Of a stretch of 64,000 nt of DNA, positions 1 to 9,200 are shown piece after piece. Made by a program: the position numbers and the translations under genes. The notes below the pieces were generated by a model, which had not been told where the DNA came from, made no database searches, and saw only the letters and a list, made by a program, of their open reading frames with translations. This DNA is from JAGWBD01 sp965197455 (GTDB lineage: Bacteria; Chloroflexota; Anaerolineae; Aggregatilineales; Phototrophicaceae). Positions within the stretch are counted from its first letter, which is position 1; each line of letters begins with the position of its first letter. The stretch is from contig OZ240208.1 in the NCBI GenBank assembly GCA_965197455.1, positions 930,001 to 994,000 on the forward strand, written 5' to 3'.

Positions 1-392
1 CCATCAAGCGACTGGAAGTAGCCGGAAAAATTGCCGATGAAGGTGCCCACGAGGATTGAAATCAACATGGCCGTCAGGCCGATGGAGAGCGAAACGCGTC
101 CGCCCCAGATGGTGCGCGCCAGCGTGTCCCGGCCCAGGTTGTCCGTGCCAAAGGGGTGCTTCGCGTTCATGTCCGAATAGGCGTCAATGATGTCGATATA
201 TTCCGGGTTCGTATGCCAGAACAGCGGCCCGGCCATGACGATGGCAATAATCAGGAACAGCACCCCCGTAGCCAGCATGGCCAGTTTATGCTTGCGGAAT
301 TGCCGCCACGCATCCCCGCTGAAGGTTCGTGGAGACGCGGAGACTGTCTCGTCAGCAATTTCAAGTTCGACGGGATTACTGTTAGCTGTCAT
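1..392 (-). CDS. Dipeptide/oligopeptide ABC importer permease, DppC/OppC type (3' end outside window)
   Basis: The N-terminal ~130 residues of an inner-membrane permease are visible, beginning MTANSNPVELEI at the ATG ending at 392. After a polar N-terminus come one transmembrane segment (LAMLATGVLFLIIAIVMAG) and the periplasmic motif HPFGTDNLGRDTLARTIWGG, typical of DppC/OppC proteins. A second membrane segment starts before the window edge. It lies 21 bp downstream of the DppB-type gene on the same strand, so the two form a permease pair with the SBP at 2364-4079. Family assignment is secure; the substrate (peptide, or sugar as in some family members) is not known. Confidence 0.9.
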   Translation of the reverse strand, partial: MTANSNPVELEIADETVSASPRTFSGDAWRQFRKHKLAMLATGVLFLIIAIVMAGPLFWHTNPEYIDIIDAYSDMNAKHPFGTDNLGRDTLARTIWGGRVSLSIGLTAMLISILVGTFIGNFSGYFQSLD

Positions 393-413
393 GGCTACCC
401 ATCCGAAACGAGC

Positions 414-1724
414 CTAGTTGAAGCGAATGCGGGGATCAAGCACGGCATAGAGCATGTCCGCGATGATGTTGAAGAACACGATCAGCACGGCGAAGATGAA
501 GGTCAGGGTCTGCACAGTTGGCAAATCTCCACCCTGAATAGCGATGATGAGCAACTGCCCCAGGCCGTTGACGCGGAAGATCTGTTCGGTGATGATCGCC
601 CCCTGAAAGATTGAGGGGATGCCCAGCGCAATCAGTGTCACTACCGGAATCAGGCTGTTACGCAGCGCATGCAGACCGACCACCATCCGTTCGCTGATCC
701 CTTTGGATCGCGCCGTACGCACGTAATCCTGCTTCAGGTTGTCCAGCATGGCCGAACGCGTATGGCGACTGATCAGCGCCGTGAAGAAAAGAGCCAGTAC
801 CAGCACCGGCATGATGATTTGCTTCAACTGAACAATAAAGCTCTCAAAGTCGGTTACCTTGTGCGTGGTGTCGTAGATCGACGGAAGCCACTTTAAATGC
901 ACGCTGAACACGATGATGAACAGCAAACCGGTAAAGAAAGTCGGCACGGAAAAGCCGATGGTTGCCAAAAAGGTGACGACCTGATCAAATACTGAATACT
1001 GTTTGTAGGCCTGAATCACGCCAACGGGCACGGCGACGACGACGGCCACGATGTAGGACAGACCGACTACCCACAGTGTTTGTGGCATTCGTTCGATGAC
1101 GAGGTCAATGATGGGGCTGCGCGTCTGCCACGAGAGATAGCGCAGCCGCGACTCGTCCACGGGCAGGATTTCGCCGCCCTCAATCGCGCCACCGCTTTTA
1201 TTGATTTCCCGCACAACCTTGCTGTTCGTAAGGTCGTTCAGGAAGAGGCGGCTATCATCCTCGCCCGGAACGTAAAGCCGCTTGTCTGCCCGGAAGACCT
1301 CCCGCACCTCATCCTCGACGATGACGCTGCGCCCGGTGCTGACGCCTGCCTCTCCAGCAAGAGCCGCCAATTCGGCGTTCACGAGGGGCAGATCGGCATC
1401 AGGAGAGCCCTCCGGGACTGCACCAATCAGTTGGTCTCGGGACAAGGCCAGCGGCGGGTCGACATTGATGCCGGTCAACTCCTCAAGAATGTTCAACGGT
1501 TCATTAATCATGAACTGCCGCAGCCACTTGACATACTTCACCAGGAAGGGGTCATTGACCCCCATGGCCTCGCGGATTTGCTCGCGCACTTCCGGCGGAA
1601 TCGTCAGCGGCAGCTGGCCAACCGGGTCGGAAGGCGACAGCTCAAGGATGGCAAACACGACGAAACTGATGACCAGCAAGGTGGGGATGGCAATCAGGAT
1701 GCGTCTTACTATGTACTGGCCCAC
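414..1724 (-). CDS. Dipeptide/oligopeptide ABC importer permease, DppB/OppB type, with ~100-residue insert
   Basis: Inner-membrane permease beginning MGQYIVRRILIAIPTLLVI, the standard DppB N-terminal helix. The C-terminal half carries the BPD_transp_1 signature (DYVRTARSKGISERMVVGLHALRN, split here by family convention around the EAA loop) and ends VLDPRIRFN. At 436 residues it is about 100 longer than usual: residues ~82-190, between the first helix and the PIIDLVIERMPQTLW segment, form a polar extracytoplasmic insert. It is co-oriented with the SBP at 2364-4079 and the DppC-type gene at 1-392. A near-identical copy of its first 81 codons lies upstream at 2031-2288, in a duplication remnant lacking the insert. 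Confidence 0.92.
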   Translation of the reverse strand: MGQYIVRRILIAIPTLLVISFVVFAILELSPSDPVGQLPLTIPPEVREQIREAMGVNDPFLVKYVKWLRQFMINEPLNILEELTGINVDPPLALSRDQLIGAVPEGSPDADLPLVNAELAALAGEAGVSTGRSVIVEDEVREVFRADKRLYVPGEDDSRLFLNDLTNSKVVREINKSGGAIEGGEILPVDESRLRYLSWQTRSPIIDLVIERMPQTLWVVGLSYIVAVVVAVPVGVIQAYKQYSVFDQVVTFLATIGFSVPTFFTGLLFIIVFSVHLKWLPSIYDTTHKVTDFESFIVQLKQIIMPVLVLALFFTALISRHTRSAMLDNLKQDYVRTARSKGISERMVVGLHALRNSLIPVVTLIALGIPSIFQGAIITEQIFRVNGLGQLLIIAIQGGDLPTVQTLTFIFAVLIVFFNIIADMLYAVLDPRIRFN

Positions 1725-1786
1725 GACGATCCCCCGTGTTTATCTTCGGGTTCAGGCAGGACGGACCCGCAGGCCCGCCCCACCCG
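1467..1786 (-). repeat. Direct repeat, copy A (permease 5' end and upstream spacer)
   Basis: This segment and 2031-2345 are direct repeats offset by 564 bp over the coding part. In the 224 bp before the start codon position 1724 I count only about four mismatches against 2065-2288. The upstream spacer, including the CAGGACGG hairpin arm, is also shared but carries small indels. Together with the two pseudogene fragments this shows that the duplicated unit was SBP tail, spacer and permease head. Confidence 0.9.
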
Positions 1787-1804
1787 ATGTTGCTGTTCGC
1801 TGCC

Positions 1805-1970
1805 TTATCCCAACCGGCTCCAGTCAGCGATGTTCCAAAGCTCGGAATCCCAGGCGTTCATCACCACACCCTCCAGTGAGTTGGAGTGGGCAGAGACATC
1901 AGCACGGTGCACCAGCGGGATCATGATACCGGCCGCAACGATCATGTCATTAATCTGCGCGCCCAAGGAT
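1805..1970 (-). pseudogene. Remnant: C-terminal ~52 codons of a second dipeptide-type SBP
   Basis: The reading frame ending at 1805 encodes NDMIVAAGIMIPLVHRADV, then SAHSNSLEGVV and MNAWDSELWNIADWSRLG. This matches the last ~52 residues of the intact SBP at 2364-4079 with a handful of substitutions (for example RADV for RGDV, WSRLG for WTRMG). Nothing upstream in this frame resembles an SBP: at about 1970 the sequence switches abruptly to permease sequence in another frame. It lies between the DppB gene (414-1724) and the permease remnant (1950-2288). I infer a decayed second copy of the SBP gene, left after tandem duplication and internal deletion. Confidence 0.88.
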
Positions 1971-2288
1971 GATGGGGCTGCGCGTCTGCCACGAGAGATA
2001 GCGCAGCCGCGACTCAGAATCGCCGATGACGATGCCGGTCGTCTCCTCAAGAATGTTCAACGGCTCATTAATCATGAACTGCCGCAGCCACTTGACATAC
2101 TTCACCAGGAAGGGGTCATTGACCCCCATGGCCTCGCGGATTTGCTCGCGCACTTCCGGCGGAATCGTCAGCGGCAGCTGGCCCACCGGGTCGGAAGGCG
2201 ACAGCTCAAGGATGGCAAACACGACGAAACTGATGACCAGTAAGGTGGGGATGGCAATGAGGATACGTCTTACTATGTACTGGCCCAC
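1950..2288 (-). pseudogene. Remnant: N-terminal fragment of a duplicated DppB permease fused to SBP remnant
   Basis: The first 81 codons give the same amino acids as the permease at 414-1724 and differ by only a few bases. After NILEETTGIVIGDSE it jumps to SRLRYLSWQTRSPII, which corresponds to residues ~193-207 of the intact permease, so the ~110-residue insert is absent. It then runs out of frame into SBP sequence and stops at 1950. The product would hold one membrane helix and no transport core, so it is not expected to function. A start codon and upstream spacer like those of the intact gene remain, so it may still be translated. Confidence 0.88.
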
Positions 2289-2345
2289 GGCAATCTCCCG
2301 TGTTTATCTTCTAGACAGGACGGACCCGCAGGCCCGCCCTGCCTG
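2031..2345 (-). repeat. Direct repeat, copy B (permease 5' end and upstream spacer)
   Basis: Second copy of the repeat described at 1467-1786. It comprises the start of the permease remnant (2031-2288) and the spacer that separates it from the stop codon of the intact SBP at 2364. Confidence 0.9.
2316..2341 (-). promoter_or_regulatory. Intergenic hairpin after the SBP stop codon
   Basis: The arms CAGGACGG (2316-2323) and CCGCCCTG (2334-2341) can pair, with one G-U, around a 10-nt loop. They lie between the SBP stop and the downstream permease fragment. No T-run follows in the direction of transcription, so it is more likely an mRNA-stabilising or attenuating structure than a strong terminator. 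Much of it is preserved in the duplicate spacer near 1755-1785. Function is inferred. Confidence 0.5.
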
Positions 2346-2363
2346 ATTTTGCTCTGGGACGGG

Positions 2364-4079
2364 TTAGCCCATCCGGGTCCAGTCAGCGATGTTCCACAGT
2401 TCGGAATCCCAGGCGTTCATCACCACACCATCCAGTGAGTTGGAGTGGGCGGAGACGTCGCCACGATGTACCAGCGGGATCATGATGCCGGCTTGAACGA
2501 CCATGTCATTCATCTGCGCGGCAAGGCTGGCCCGATCCTCAATGGCCGCAGATTGCGACATCTGCTCCACCAGCGCCTCGTACTCCATATTGCACCAGCG
2601 CGGAATGTTGTTGCCCAGCCAGTTGTTGTCCGGCCCGCTAATCTCACCGCAGACCCAGTTGCCCATGTAGGACTCGGGGTCTGTGCCCGAGAAACCATTG
2701 GTGTACATCTCGATGTCGGCGTAGAACTTGCCGTAGGTATCCGGACTGGCCGGATCACCACCAAAGAAGACCCCGGCGTCGATGTTGCGCAGCTCGGTAT
2801 CCACGCCAATCGCCGACCACCACTGCTTGATGAGCGCCTGCGTACTTTGGCGCACAGCGTTGGTTGAGGTCTGGTAAAGGATGACCAGCGGGACGCCATT
2901 GAGCTCGCGCACGCCATCGCCGTCACTGTCAAGGGCACCGGCCTCGTCCAGCAAGGCGTTGGCACCGGCAACATCCTGTGCCAGGCAGCCATCATTGTTG
3001 GTCGATGCATAGATCGCCGGCGCTGCCAGCACATTGCATGAGGCCCGTCCAGCCGACCCGTAGAGCTGTCCAGCGATGATGCCGCGGTCAATGGCCATCG
3101 ACAGTGCCTGCCAGACCGCATCATTGGTCAGGAAGGGATGCGCATTGTCGCCACCCATGTACATCGAGCGATTTTCACCAAGGTCAGGATCAGGATTGGT
3201 CTGATTCATCATCAGACGTTCCACGCCGGTGCCGTAAGCCACGACCACCGTCCCCTGGCCAGATGCTTCCATGGCGCCCAGGACAGCAGGAGCAATCTGC
3301 AGATTCCATGCGTAGTCCGCTTCACCCGTCTCAAGCACGGCGCGCGCGGCGGATTCCGCATCACCGCCACCCTTGAACACAACGCGCTGGAAGTAGGGCT
3401 TGCCTTCCTCACGATAGTTCGGGTTGGCCGTGTAGGTGATGACGTCGTTGGCGCGGAACTCCTCGATCATGTAGGCACCCGTGCCAACCGGCCCAAAGTT
3501 CTGGTCCGTGCAGTTCGGCGCATTCGCGCCGACGCAATCCGCAAACTGGGCAGCCTGAATGATCGGCGACACCTGACTGACGAAGGGGCCGTAGGGGTAA
3601 GGCTTGGAGACGCCGAAGGTCACTGTTACGGTGAGGTCGTCCACCGCCTCGACATTAGCGACATCAGCAAAGTTTGAAAGCGCGTTGCAACCGGCATCCG
3701 GATGCACACAGTACTCCCAGGTGAACACCACATCCGCCGAAGTAAGCGGAGTGCCGTCGGACCACAGGATGCCTTCGCTCAATGTCCAGGTAATGCTGGT
3801 CAGGTCCTCGGCGATGCCCCCGTTGGCAAGGGTTGGAATATCATCAACCAGCCAGGGAACAAGGCCACCGTTTTCGTCGTAGCGAGCCAACGGCTCAAGT
3901 ATGACCGAAGAGGCGTGCAGGTCCTTGGTGCCGCCGGACAGATAGGGGTTCAGAATTGAGGCGGCCTGCCAGTAAAGCAGGGTGACCTCGTCATCCATCT
4001 GTGCGCTTACCGGTGCCAATGCTCCAATTAGCATCACAAGCACCAGCGCCGCCATACAAAGTCGCGTTCTGATCATCAT
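2364..4079 (-). CDS. ABC importer substrate-binding protein, SBP_bac_5 (peptide/dipeptide family)
   Basis: Secreted or lipid-free binding protein of about 571 residues. The start at 4079 is chosen because AGGAG sits 6 nt upstream and the protein then begins MMIRTRLCMAALVLVMLIG with a Sec signal peptide cleaved after VSAQ. Family 5 hallmarks follow: LEPLARYDENGGLVPWLVDD, then LTSITWTLSEGILWSDGTPL with TSADVVFTWEYC, and VGTGAYMIEEF. It would capture an oligopeptide or a similar ligand for the permeases at 414-1724 and 1-392. A promoter with a candidate operator lies at 4133-4163. The downstream gene is a remnant, so intact permease expression depends on read-through across about 640 bp. Confidence 0.93.
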   Translation of the reverse strand: MMIRTRLCMAALVLVMLIGALAPVSAQMDDEVTLLYWQAASILNPYLSGGTKDLHASSVILEPLARYDENGGLVPWLVDDIPTLANGGIAEDLTSITWTLSEGILWSDGTPLTSADVVFTWEYCVHPDAGCNALSNFADVANVEAVDDLTVTVTFGVSKPYPYGPFVSQVSPIIQAAQFADCVGANAPNCTDQNFGPVGTGAYMIEEFRANDVITYTANPNYREEGKPYFQRVVFKGGGDAESAARAVLETGEADYAWNLQIAPAVLGAMEASGQGTVVVAYGTGVERLMMNQTNPDPDLGENRSMYMGGDNAHPFLTNDAVWQALSMAIDRGIIAGQLYGSAGRASCNVLAAPAIYASTNNDGCLAQDVAGANALLDEAGALDSDGDGVRELNGVPLVILYQTSTNAVRQSTQALIKQWWSAIGVDTELRNIDAGVFFGGDPASPDTYGKFYADIEMYTNGFSGTDPESYMGNWVCGEISGPDNNWLGNNIPRWCNMEYEALVEQMSQSAAIEDRASLAAQMNDMVVQAGIMIPLVHRGDVSAHSNSLDGVVMNAWDSELWNIADWTRMG

Positions 4080-4132
4080 TCGTTCTCCTGTTAAAGCTTC
4101 TGTCAACACTTGCCCGCAAAATACGTGCAGCA

Positions 4133-4153
4133 GTGAGTATAACCACTACTCAC
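4133..4153. promoter_or_regulatory. Candidate operator overlapping the -10 box
   Basis: Perfect inverted repeat GTGAGTA, 7-nt spacer, TACTCAC. It covers the -10 hexamer of the promoter at 4136-4163, so a bound repressor would block transcription of the importer operon. The regulator is not identifiable from the window. Confidence 0.5.
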
Positions 4154-4163
4154 ATTGTCGCAA
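4136..4163 (-). promoter_or_regulatory. Predicted sigma-70-type promoter of the SBP gene
   Basis: On the minus strand TTGCGA and TATACT are separated by 16 bp. The predicted start of transcription is near 4129, leaving a leader of about 50 nt before the ATG at 4079. The -10 hexamer matches that of four other predicted promoters in the window. Confidence 0.6.
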
Positions 4164-4181
4164 CCAGGCAGGGCTGTCGCC

Positions 4182-5072
4182 CTATGCTCCGTCATCTGGC
4201 GTCCACGCCATCAAGGCTGCCGCAACCCAGGTAGGCGGCGGCTGATTGTAGAGCAAACTCGAATCAGTGAAGGTGATGTCCAGCACACGTCCGCGCATCG
4301 GCCCACGCAGCCAGCGATACACCTGGCCGGTGTCACGCGCGTCGCTTTTGGCCAGCACACAATGCCGGTTGTAGCCCCAATAGTCGCCACGCCCCAGAAT
4401 TGCCATGCCGTCTTCAAGCGTCTGCTGCGCATACGCCAGCCCGAGCTCATCCGGCCAGTAAGCCTCATCCGGCGCATCGCCATAGCCGATGCCGTGATGA
4501 AAGGCGTCCGCAGTCGAGACGATGACCGCGTCCCTGGCGATTTCCTCCAGCTCCGCAATGCCCGGCATGTCACCCGGCTTGCCTCCCGCCAGGCAGGGAT
4601 AGCGTTCGATGACCAGCGGCGCGCGCGCTTCATCAATACCGCGTCGCTCCAACTCGGCCTGCCAGAAATGCCGCCAGCTAATGAGCGCATGGTCGCCGCG
4701 CCACTCTTCGCGGCCAGCCAGTCCTGGCCCCTGAATCCCCCACGACGCCTCCTCACGCGGATCGCCGCCGGCCGCCACTCGCTGACGGGCATCCTCCATC
4801 TCATCATTGAAGGCATGCAGCACACTGAGGACCAGCACCTTGTCAGCGCCGCTATCCATGCAGGAGCGCACACAGGCTGCGATCTGGTAGCCACAATCCT
4901 TGACCCCCGCATGCGGAAAGACCAGCACGCCACCGGCGTTCAGGGTGTCTGCCAGCTGGAAGTCGGCGGCGCGCTCGAGCATCGCCAGCGTGCCCGCAGC
5001 ACCCAGTTCTTCGTGTTCACGTCGGTAGAGCGCGTGAATGTCCTTCTGCAGTTGACTGCGGTCCAGTTTCAT
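4182..5072 (-). CDS. MEMO-like protein (AmmeMemoRadiSam B / class III extradiol dioxygenase-like fold)
   Basis: About 296 residues; start at 5072 chosen for GGAAGAAG upstream of MKLDRSQLQKD. The order of motifs matches the MEMO family: VLVFPHAGVKDCGYQ (family PHAGY.YCG), VLVLSVLHAF (family ILGPSHH), DHALISWRHFW, VIVSTADAFHHGIGYGD (family VVSSDFCHWG) and YWGYNRHCVLA (family CGRHP). The His and Cys residues that line the MEMO metal site are largely retained. The biochemical role of bacterial MEMO proteins is not settled; fused or linked radical-SAM partners common in other genomes are absent here. Its start overlaps the end of the upstream MFS gene by 56 bp, so the two are probably translated together. 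Confidence 0.68.
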   Translation of the reverse strand: MKLDRSQLQKDIHALYRREHEELGAAGTLAMLERAADFQLADTLNAGGVLVFPHAGVKDCGYQIAACVRSCMDSGADKVLVLSVLHAFNDEMEDARQRVAAGGDPREEASWGIQGPGLAGREEWRGDHALISWRHFWQAELERRGIDEARAPLVIERYPCLAGGKPGDMPGIAELEEIARDAVIVSTADAFHHGIGYGDAPDEAYWPDELGLAYAQQTLEDGMAILGRGDYWGYNRHCVLAKSDARDTGQVYRWLRGPMRGRVLDITFTDSSLLYNQPPPTWVAAALMAWTPDDGA

Positions 5073-6276
5073 CACTTCTTCCTTTCCTGAGCTCTGTTGC
5101 AACAAGGCGCCCAGGCGTCCTGCGCATCATGCGGAACAGCAGGGGCAAGGTGACGCCACCCAGCAGGGAAGCCGAGAGCAGCCACAGCAACGTTTCGAAT
5201 CCCGTCAGGCCCAGCAAAAGACCGCCCGCCACCGGCCCCAGCACCTTGCCCAGATTCTGCATCATGCCGACGAATCCCATGGCCGCGCCGAGGTTGCCCG
5301 ACGGAATCTGGCGCGAAATCAGACCCAGGGTCGCCGGGAAGATCAGCGCCTGCGCGCAGCCGGTCACCAGTGCCGGCAGCAGCAGGGCTGCACCTTCCAG
5401 CAGGGGCAGCGCCGCCAGCCCGCCCGCCATCAGCAACATGCCGCAGGCGATCGCCGGGATGAAGCCCAGGCGATCTGCAACGCGTCCACCGATCGGACGT
5501 GCAAGCAGATGCGCCGCCTCCTGCACCGCAAAGAATAGCCCTGCCAACGCGACATTCGTCCCGGCCGCAAGAGCGTAGATGGGCAGAAAGGTCTTGACGG
5601 TATACAGCGCCACAAACACCACCATCTCCAGCGCGCCGGCCAGCCAGATGCCCGGCGTGCGCCCGGCTGCCAGCATGGCGCTGCGCACTTGCCGTGACAG
5701 CGGGGTACGCTTCCCCCGAGCCGGTAGTCGGCCAGAGTTCAGATACAGCACCGGCAGCAGCGCCAGCGAGCTGATAAGTCCGACAAGGGTGAACACCGCA
5801 ACCGGGTCATGGGTCAACAGCAACCAGCCGGCCAGGGCCGGGCCCACAATGTAGCCACCACTGCGCGCAATGCCGAACCAGCCCAGCCGTTCAGCCACGC
5901 CACTGGCCCGCAGTTCGGCGATGCTGGCCAACGTGACCGGGCCATAGATTGCGGTCGCCAGCCCGTGAATCACGCGGATGAGCAACAGCTGTTCCGGGCT
6001 GTGCACAAAGCGATACAGAAATGGCATCAGCACAAAGAAAGCCGTGCCCGCCAGCAACCAGACCCGCCGCCCCTGGCTGTCCGACAACATGCCAATCAGC
6101 GGCTTGAGCAACAGTCCGGTCAGTGTGGAGACCGAGACGACCAGCCCCAGAAACAGATCGGTCGCGCCCAGAGAAACGGCAAAGATGGGCAGGAGCGGTG
6201 TCTTGCCCATCTGATAACCGCTGCGGACGATAAAATCCGCGCTGGCCAGCTTCAGAAAATCACGGGGAAGTTTCAT
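5017..6276 (-). CDS. Major facilitator superfamily transporter
   Basis: A 419-residue protein with about 12 hydrophobic helices in two halves. The MFS loop 2-3 motif is seen as GMLSDSQGRRVWLLAG, and a related one follows in the C-terminal half as GGRVADRLGFIPAIACG. The pattern fits a drug or metabolite exporter of the MFS-1 type. The substrate cannot be read from sequence. The start codon overlaps the stop of the upstream BNR-repeat gene (ATGA, 6273-6276), and the C-terminus overlaps the MEMO-like gene, indicating one transcript. Confidence 0.9.
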   Translation of the reverse strand: MKLPRDFLKLASADFIVRSGYQMGKTPLLPIFAVSLGATDLFLGLVVSVSTLTGLLLKPLIGMLSDSQGRRVWLLAGTAFFVLMPFLYRFVHSPEQLLLIRVIHGLATAIYGPVTLASIAELRASGVAERLGWFGIARSGGYIVGPALAGWLLLTHDPVAVFTLVGLISSLALLPVLYLNSGRLPARGKRTPLSRQVRSAMLAAGRTPGIWLAGALEMVVFVALYTVKTFLPIYALAAGTNVALAGLFFAVQEAAHLLARPIGGRVADRLGFIPAIACGMLLMAGGLAALPLLEGAALLLPALVTGCAQALIFPATLGLISRQIPSGNLGAAMGFVGMMQNLGKVLGPVAGGLLLGLTGFETLLWLLSASLLGGVTLPLLFRMMRRTPGRLVATELRKGRSDETGPQSTAEGHSRALPT

Positions 6277-9200
6277 GCACCGACGGGCGCCACCTCTGTC
6301 TGCAGCAGCTGCCGGTTGAAGTCGGCAAGCGCCCCCGCCTCCAGTTCGTCCAGGCGCGTCAGTTCATTGCCAATCTGGCGCATGTACATCTCATAGACTT
6401 CATACGACTGGTCGGTTGGACGGTAGTCGCCGGAAGCAACGACCGGGGTCAGCGCGGCCAGCTTGCCCGTCAGTTGCATGCCATGATTGAGTAAGTCGGG
6501 CCAGCCAGGCTTCAGGTCCGGCAACATCAGCACCGTCTCAATTTCCAGCACACGCTCGTGCAGCGCGCGCGCCTGCGCAGCCGTTTCCGCGTCCAGCACC
6601 GGGCGTTCCGCCAACGATGCCAGCTGGGCCCGCATCAGCCGCATGCGATTCACGGCCTCATGCGCCTCTGACAGCAGGTCACGGATGCGCAGCAGCAGGT
6701 CGAACTGTTCCTGCAAATCCTCCTGCCGTGTGTCAGACTGTGGATCCAGCCACACTTCAAAGGGCTGGCTCAGGGTTTCGTCGCCGACATTAAGGCGCAG
6801 CGTATAGTTGCCTGGCACGGCCATCGGCCCGTCTACTGCGCCGGAATGCACGTCATGCGCCGCAAGGCGCGTCGCTTCTTCATAACGCAAATCCCACACA
6901 AAGCGATTCCAGCCGGCGTTGGCCGTCAGGAATTCCTGCTTCGGCGCTTCGGGCGGCAGCCCGGCCTGCGTCTTGCGCGTCTCTTCATCCAGGCTGCAAA
7001 GCGAACGCACGACTTTGCCATTCGTGTCCAGAACCTCAATACGAATGGCCGGGGTCGACGCCTCTGCCAGCCACCAGGTGAAGACCGCGCCCTTGGGCGG
7101 GTTGCAGCCGGAATCGAGATAGCTGCGGCTGATCTGGTTCTCTGGCGACTTCTCTTCCGTATAGGCGGCGACCACGCCGAGTGTGCCCATGTAGGTCTTG
7201 CCTGGCACGCCGCCGAAAGCGCGTTCGAAAACTTTCGGCATTAATCGCATGGCCGGCCGCGGCTGCAGCAGCGTCGTGCCTTCCGGCGCAGTATTCAGCT
7301 GGCGCAGGGCGCTCAGGTCATCCAGAATCCAGAAGGAACGTCCATGCGTCGCCGCGATGAGGTCACTGCCCTTGACCAGCAGGTCATAAATCGGCGCGAC
7401 CGGCAGATTCAGCTGCAGCGCTTGCCATTGGTCACCGCTGTCGAATGAAACGTAGACTCCGGTTTCGCTGCCGGCATACAGCAGTCCCGGCCGCTGCGGG
7501 TCTTCGCGAATGGCGCGCGTGAAGTCCCCTTCACGGATGCCGCTGTTGATCGCCTCCCAGCTGGCACCGAAGTCGTGGGTGCGCCATAGTAGCGGGCGCG
7601 TGTCGTCCAGCTTGTAGCGCGTCGCCGCCATCCAGGCCGTGCCAGCATCGTGGGGCGAAGGCTCAAGCATAGAAATGAGCGAGCGCTCAGGCAGCTCCGG
7701 CGGCGTAATTTCCGTCCATGAACCGCCACCATCGCGCGTGATGTGCACCAGGCCGTCATCCGAGCCGGCCCACAGCAACCCTTGCTGCAGTGGCGACTCC
7801 GCCAGCGCGAACACCGTTGCGTAGGTCTCCGCCCCCAAAGCCTCGCGGTTGACCGGGCCACCACTGGCCTGCAGGGTTTCTGGATCCGCGCGCGTCAGAT
7901 CCGGGCTAATCTCATCCCAGCTCTGTCCTTCGTTGGTGGAACGCATCACCTGATTGCCACCGATATAAATCGTGTTCGGATCATGCGGCGAGATGATGAT
8001 GGGATAGGTCCAGGCGAAGCGATAACGTTCTGCATCCGTCGGCTCGCCGCGCATCGACTCCGGCCAGGTCGTGATCATGCGAATCTGGCGCGAGCGGTGA
8101 TCGTAGCGCTGCAGCGAGTTTCCGCCGCCCGGCGAGCTGCCCACCGCGCCCACGTAGAGCACGTCCGGGTCATCCGGGCGCACGGCGATGTAGCCGCTTT
8201 CACCGGTGCCCGCCGGCCAGCAATCCGACCAGGTGATGGAAGTGCGCGCGCTGCGTGAAGGCACTGCAACGCTGCTGTTGTCTTGCTGCGTCCCGTAGAC
8301 AATGTAGGGGTCTCGCGTGTCCGCCGCCACATGATAGAACTGCGAAGTGGGCTGGTTGAACTGGGTCGACCAGGAGGAGCCGCCGTTCAGCGAAACGTTG
8401 GCGCCGCCGTCGTTGCCCTGAATCATGCGTTGCGGGTTGGCGGGGTCGATCCACAGATCGTGGTTGTCACCATGCGGCGTTGAAATTTGCTCGTAGTTGT
8501 TACCCCCGTCGATCGACTTCAACAGCTTCAGGTTGTTGACATACACCGTGTCGCCGTCCAGTGGGTCGGGCGTGAGATGCATGTAGTACCAGCCACGCGA
8601 AATCAGTTCGTCGTTGCGCGCCACCAGCTTCCAGGTCGCGCCGTAATCATCGGAGCGGAACATGCCACCGCCGCTGGTTGCTTCCATCAGCGCCCATACC
8701 CGCCCAGGGCGAACCGGCGAGGCCGCAATGCCAATCTTGCCACGCACGCCTTCAGGCAGCCCGGGGTTGCGAGAAATGTCCTGCCAGCTGTCGCCACTGT
8801 CGCCGGACATCCATATGCCGCAGTCCGGCCCGCCGCTGGAGATGTCCCAGAAGTTGCGGTAGGCTTGCCACATGGCCGCGTACAGGATACGCGGATTGTT
8901 CTGGTCGACAGATAAATCAATGGCGCCGGCGCGCTCGCTCTTGAAAAGCACCTGCTGCCAGCTGCGTCCGCCATCCACTGTTTTGTAGACGCCGCGTTCA
9001 CGGTTGGGGCCGAAGGCGTGCCCGAATGCCGCCACCCAGGCAATGTCCGGGTCTTGCGGATGAATGCGCACCCTGGCGATGTGGCGCGTGTCCTGCAGAC
9101 CGGTATGCGTCCAGCTGCGGCCGGCGTCAGTAGAGCGATAGACGCCGTCGCCGTGGGTCACATCGAGGCGAATGGTCGTCTCGCCCATGCCTGCATAAAT

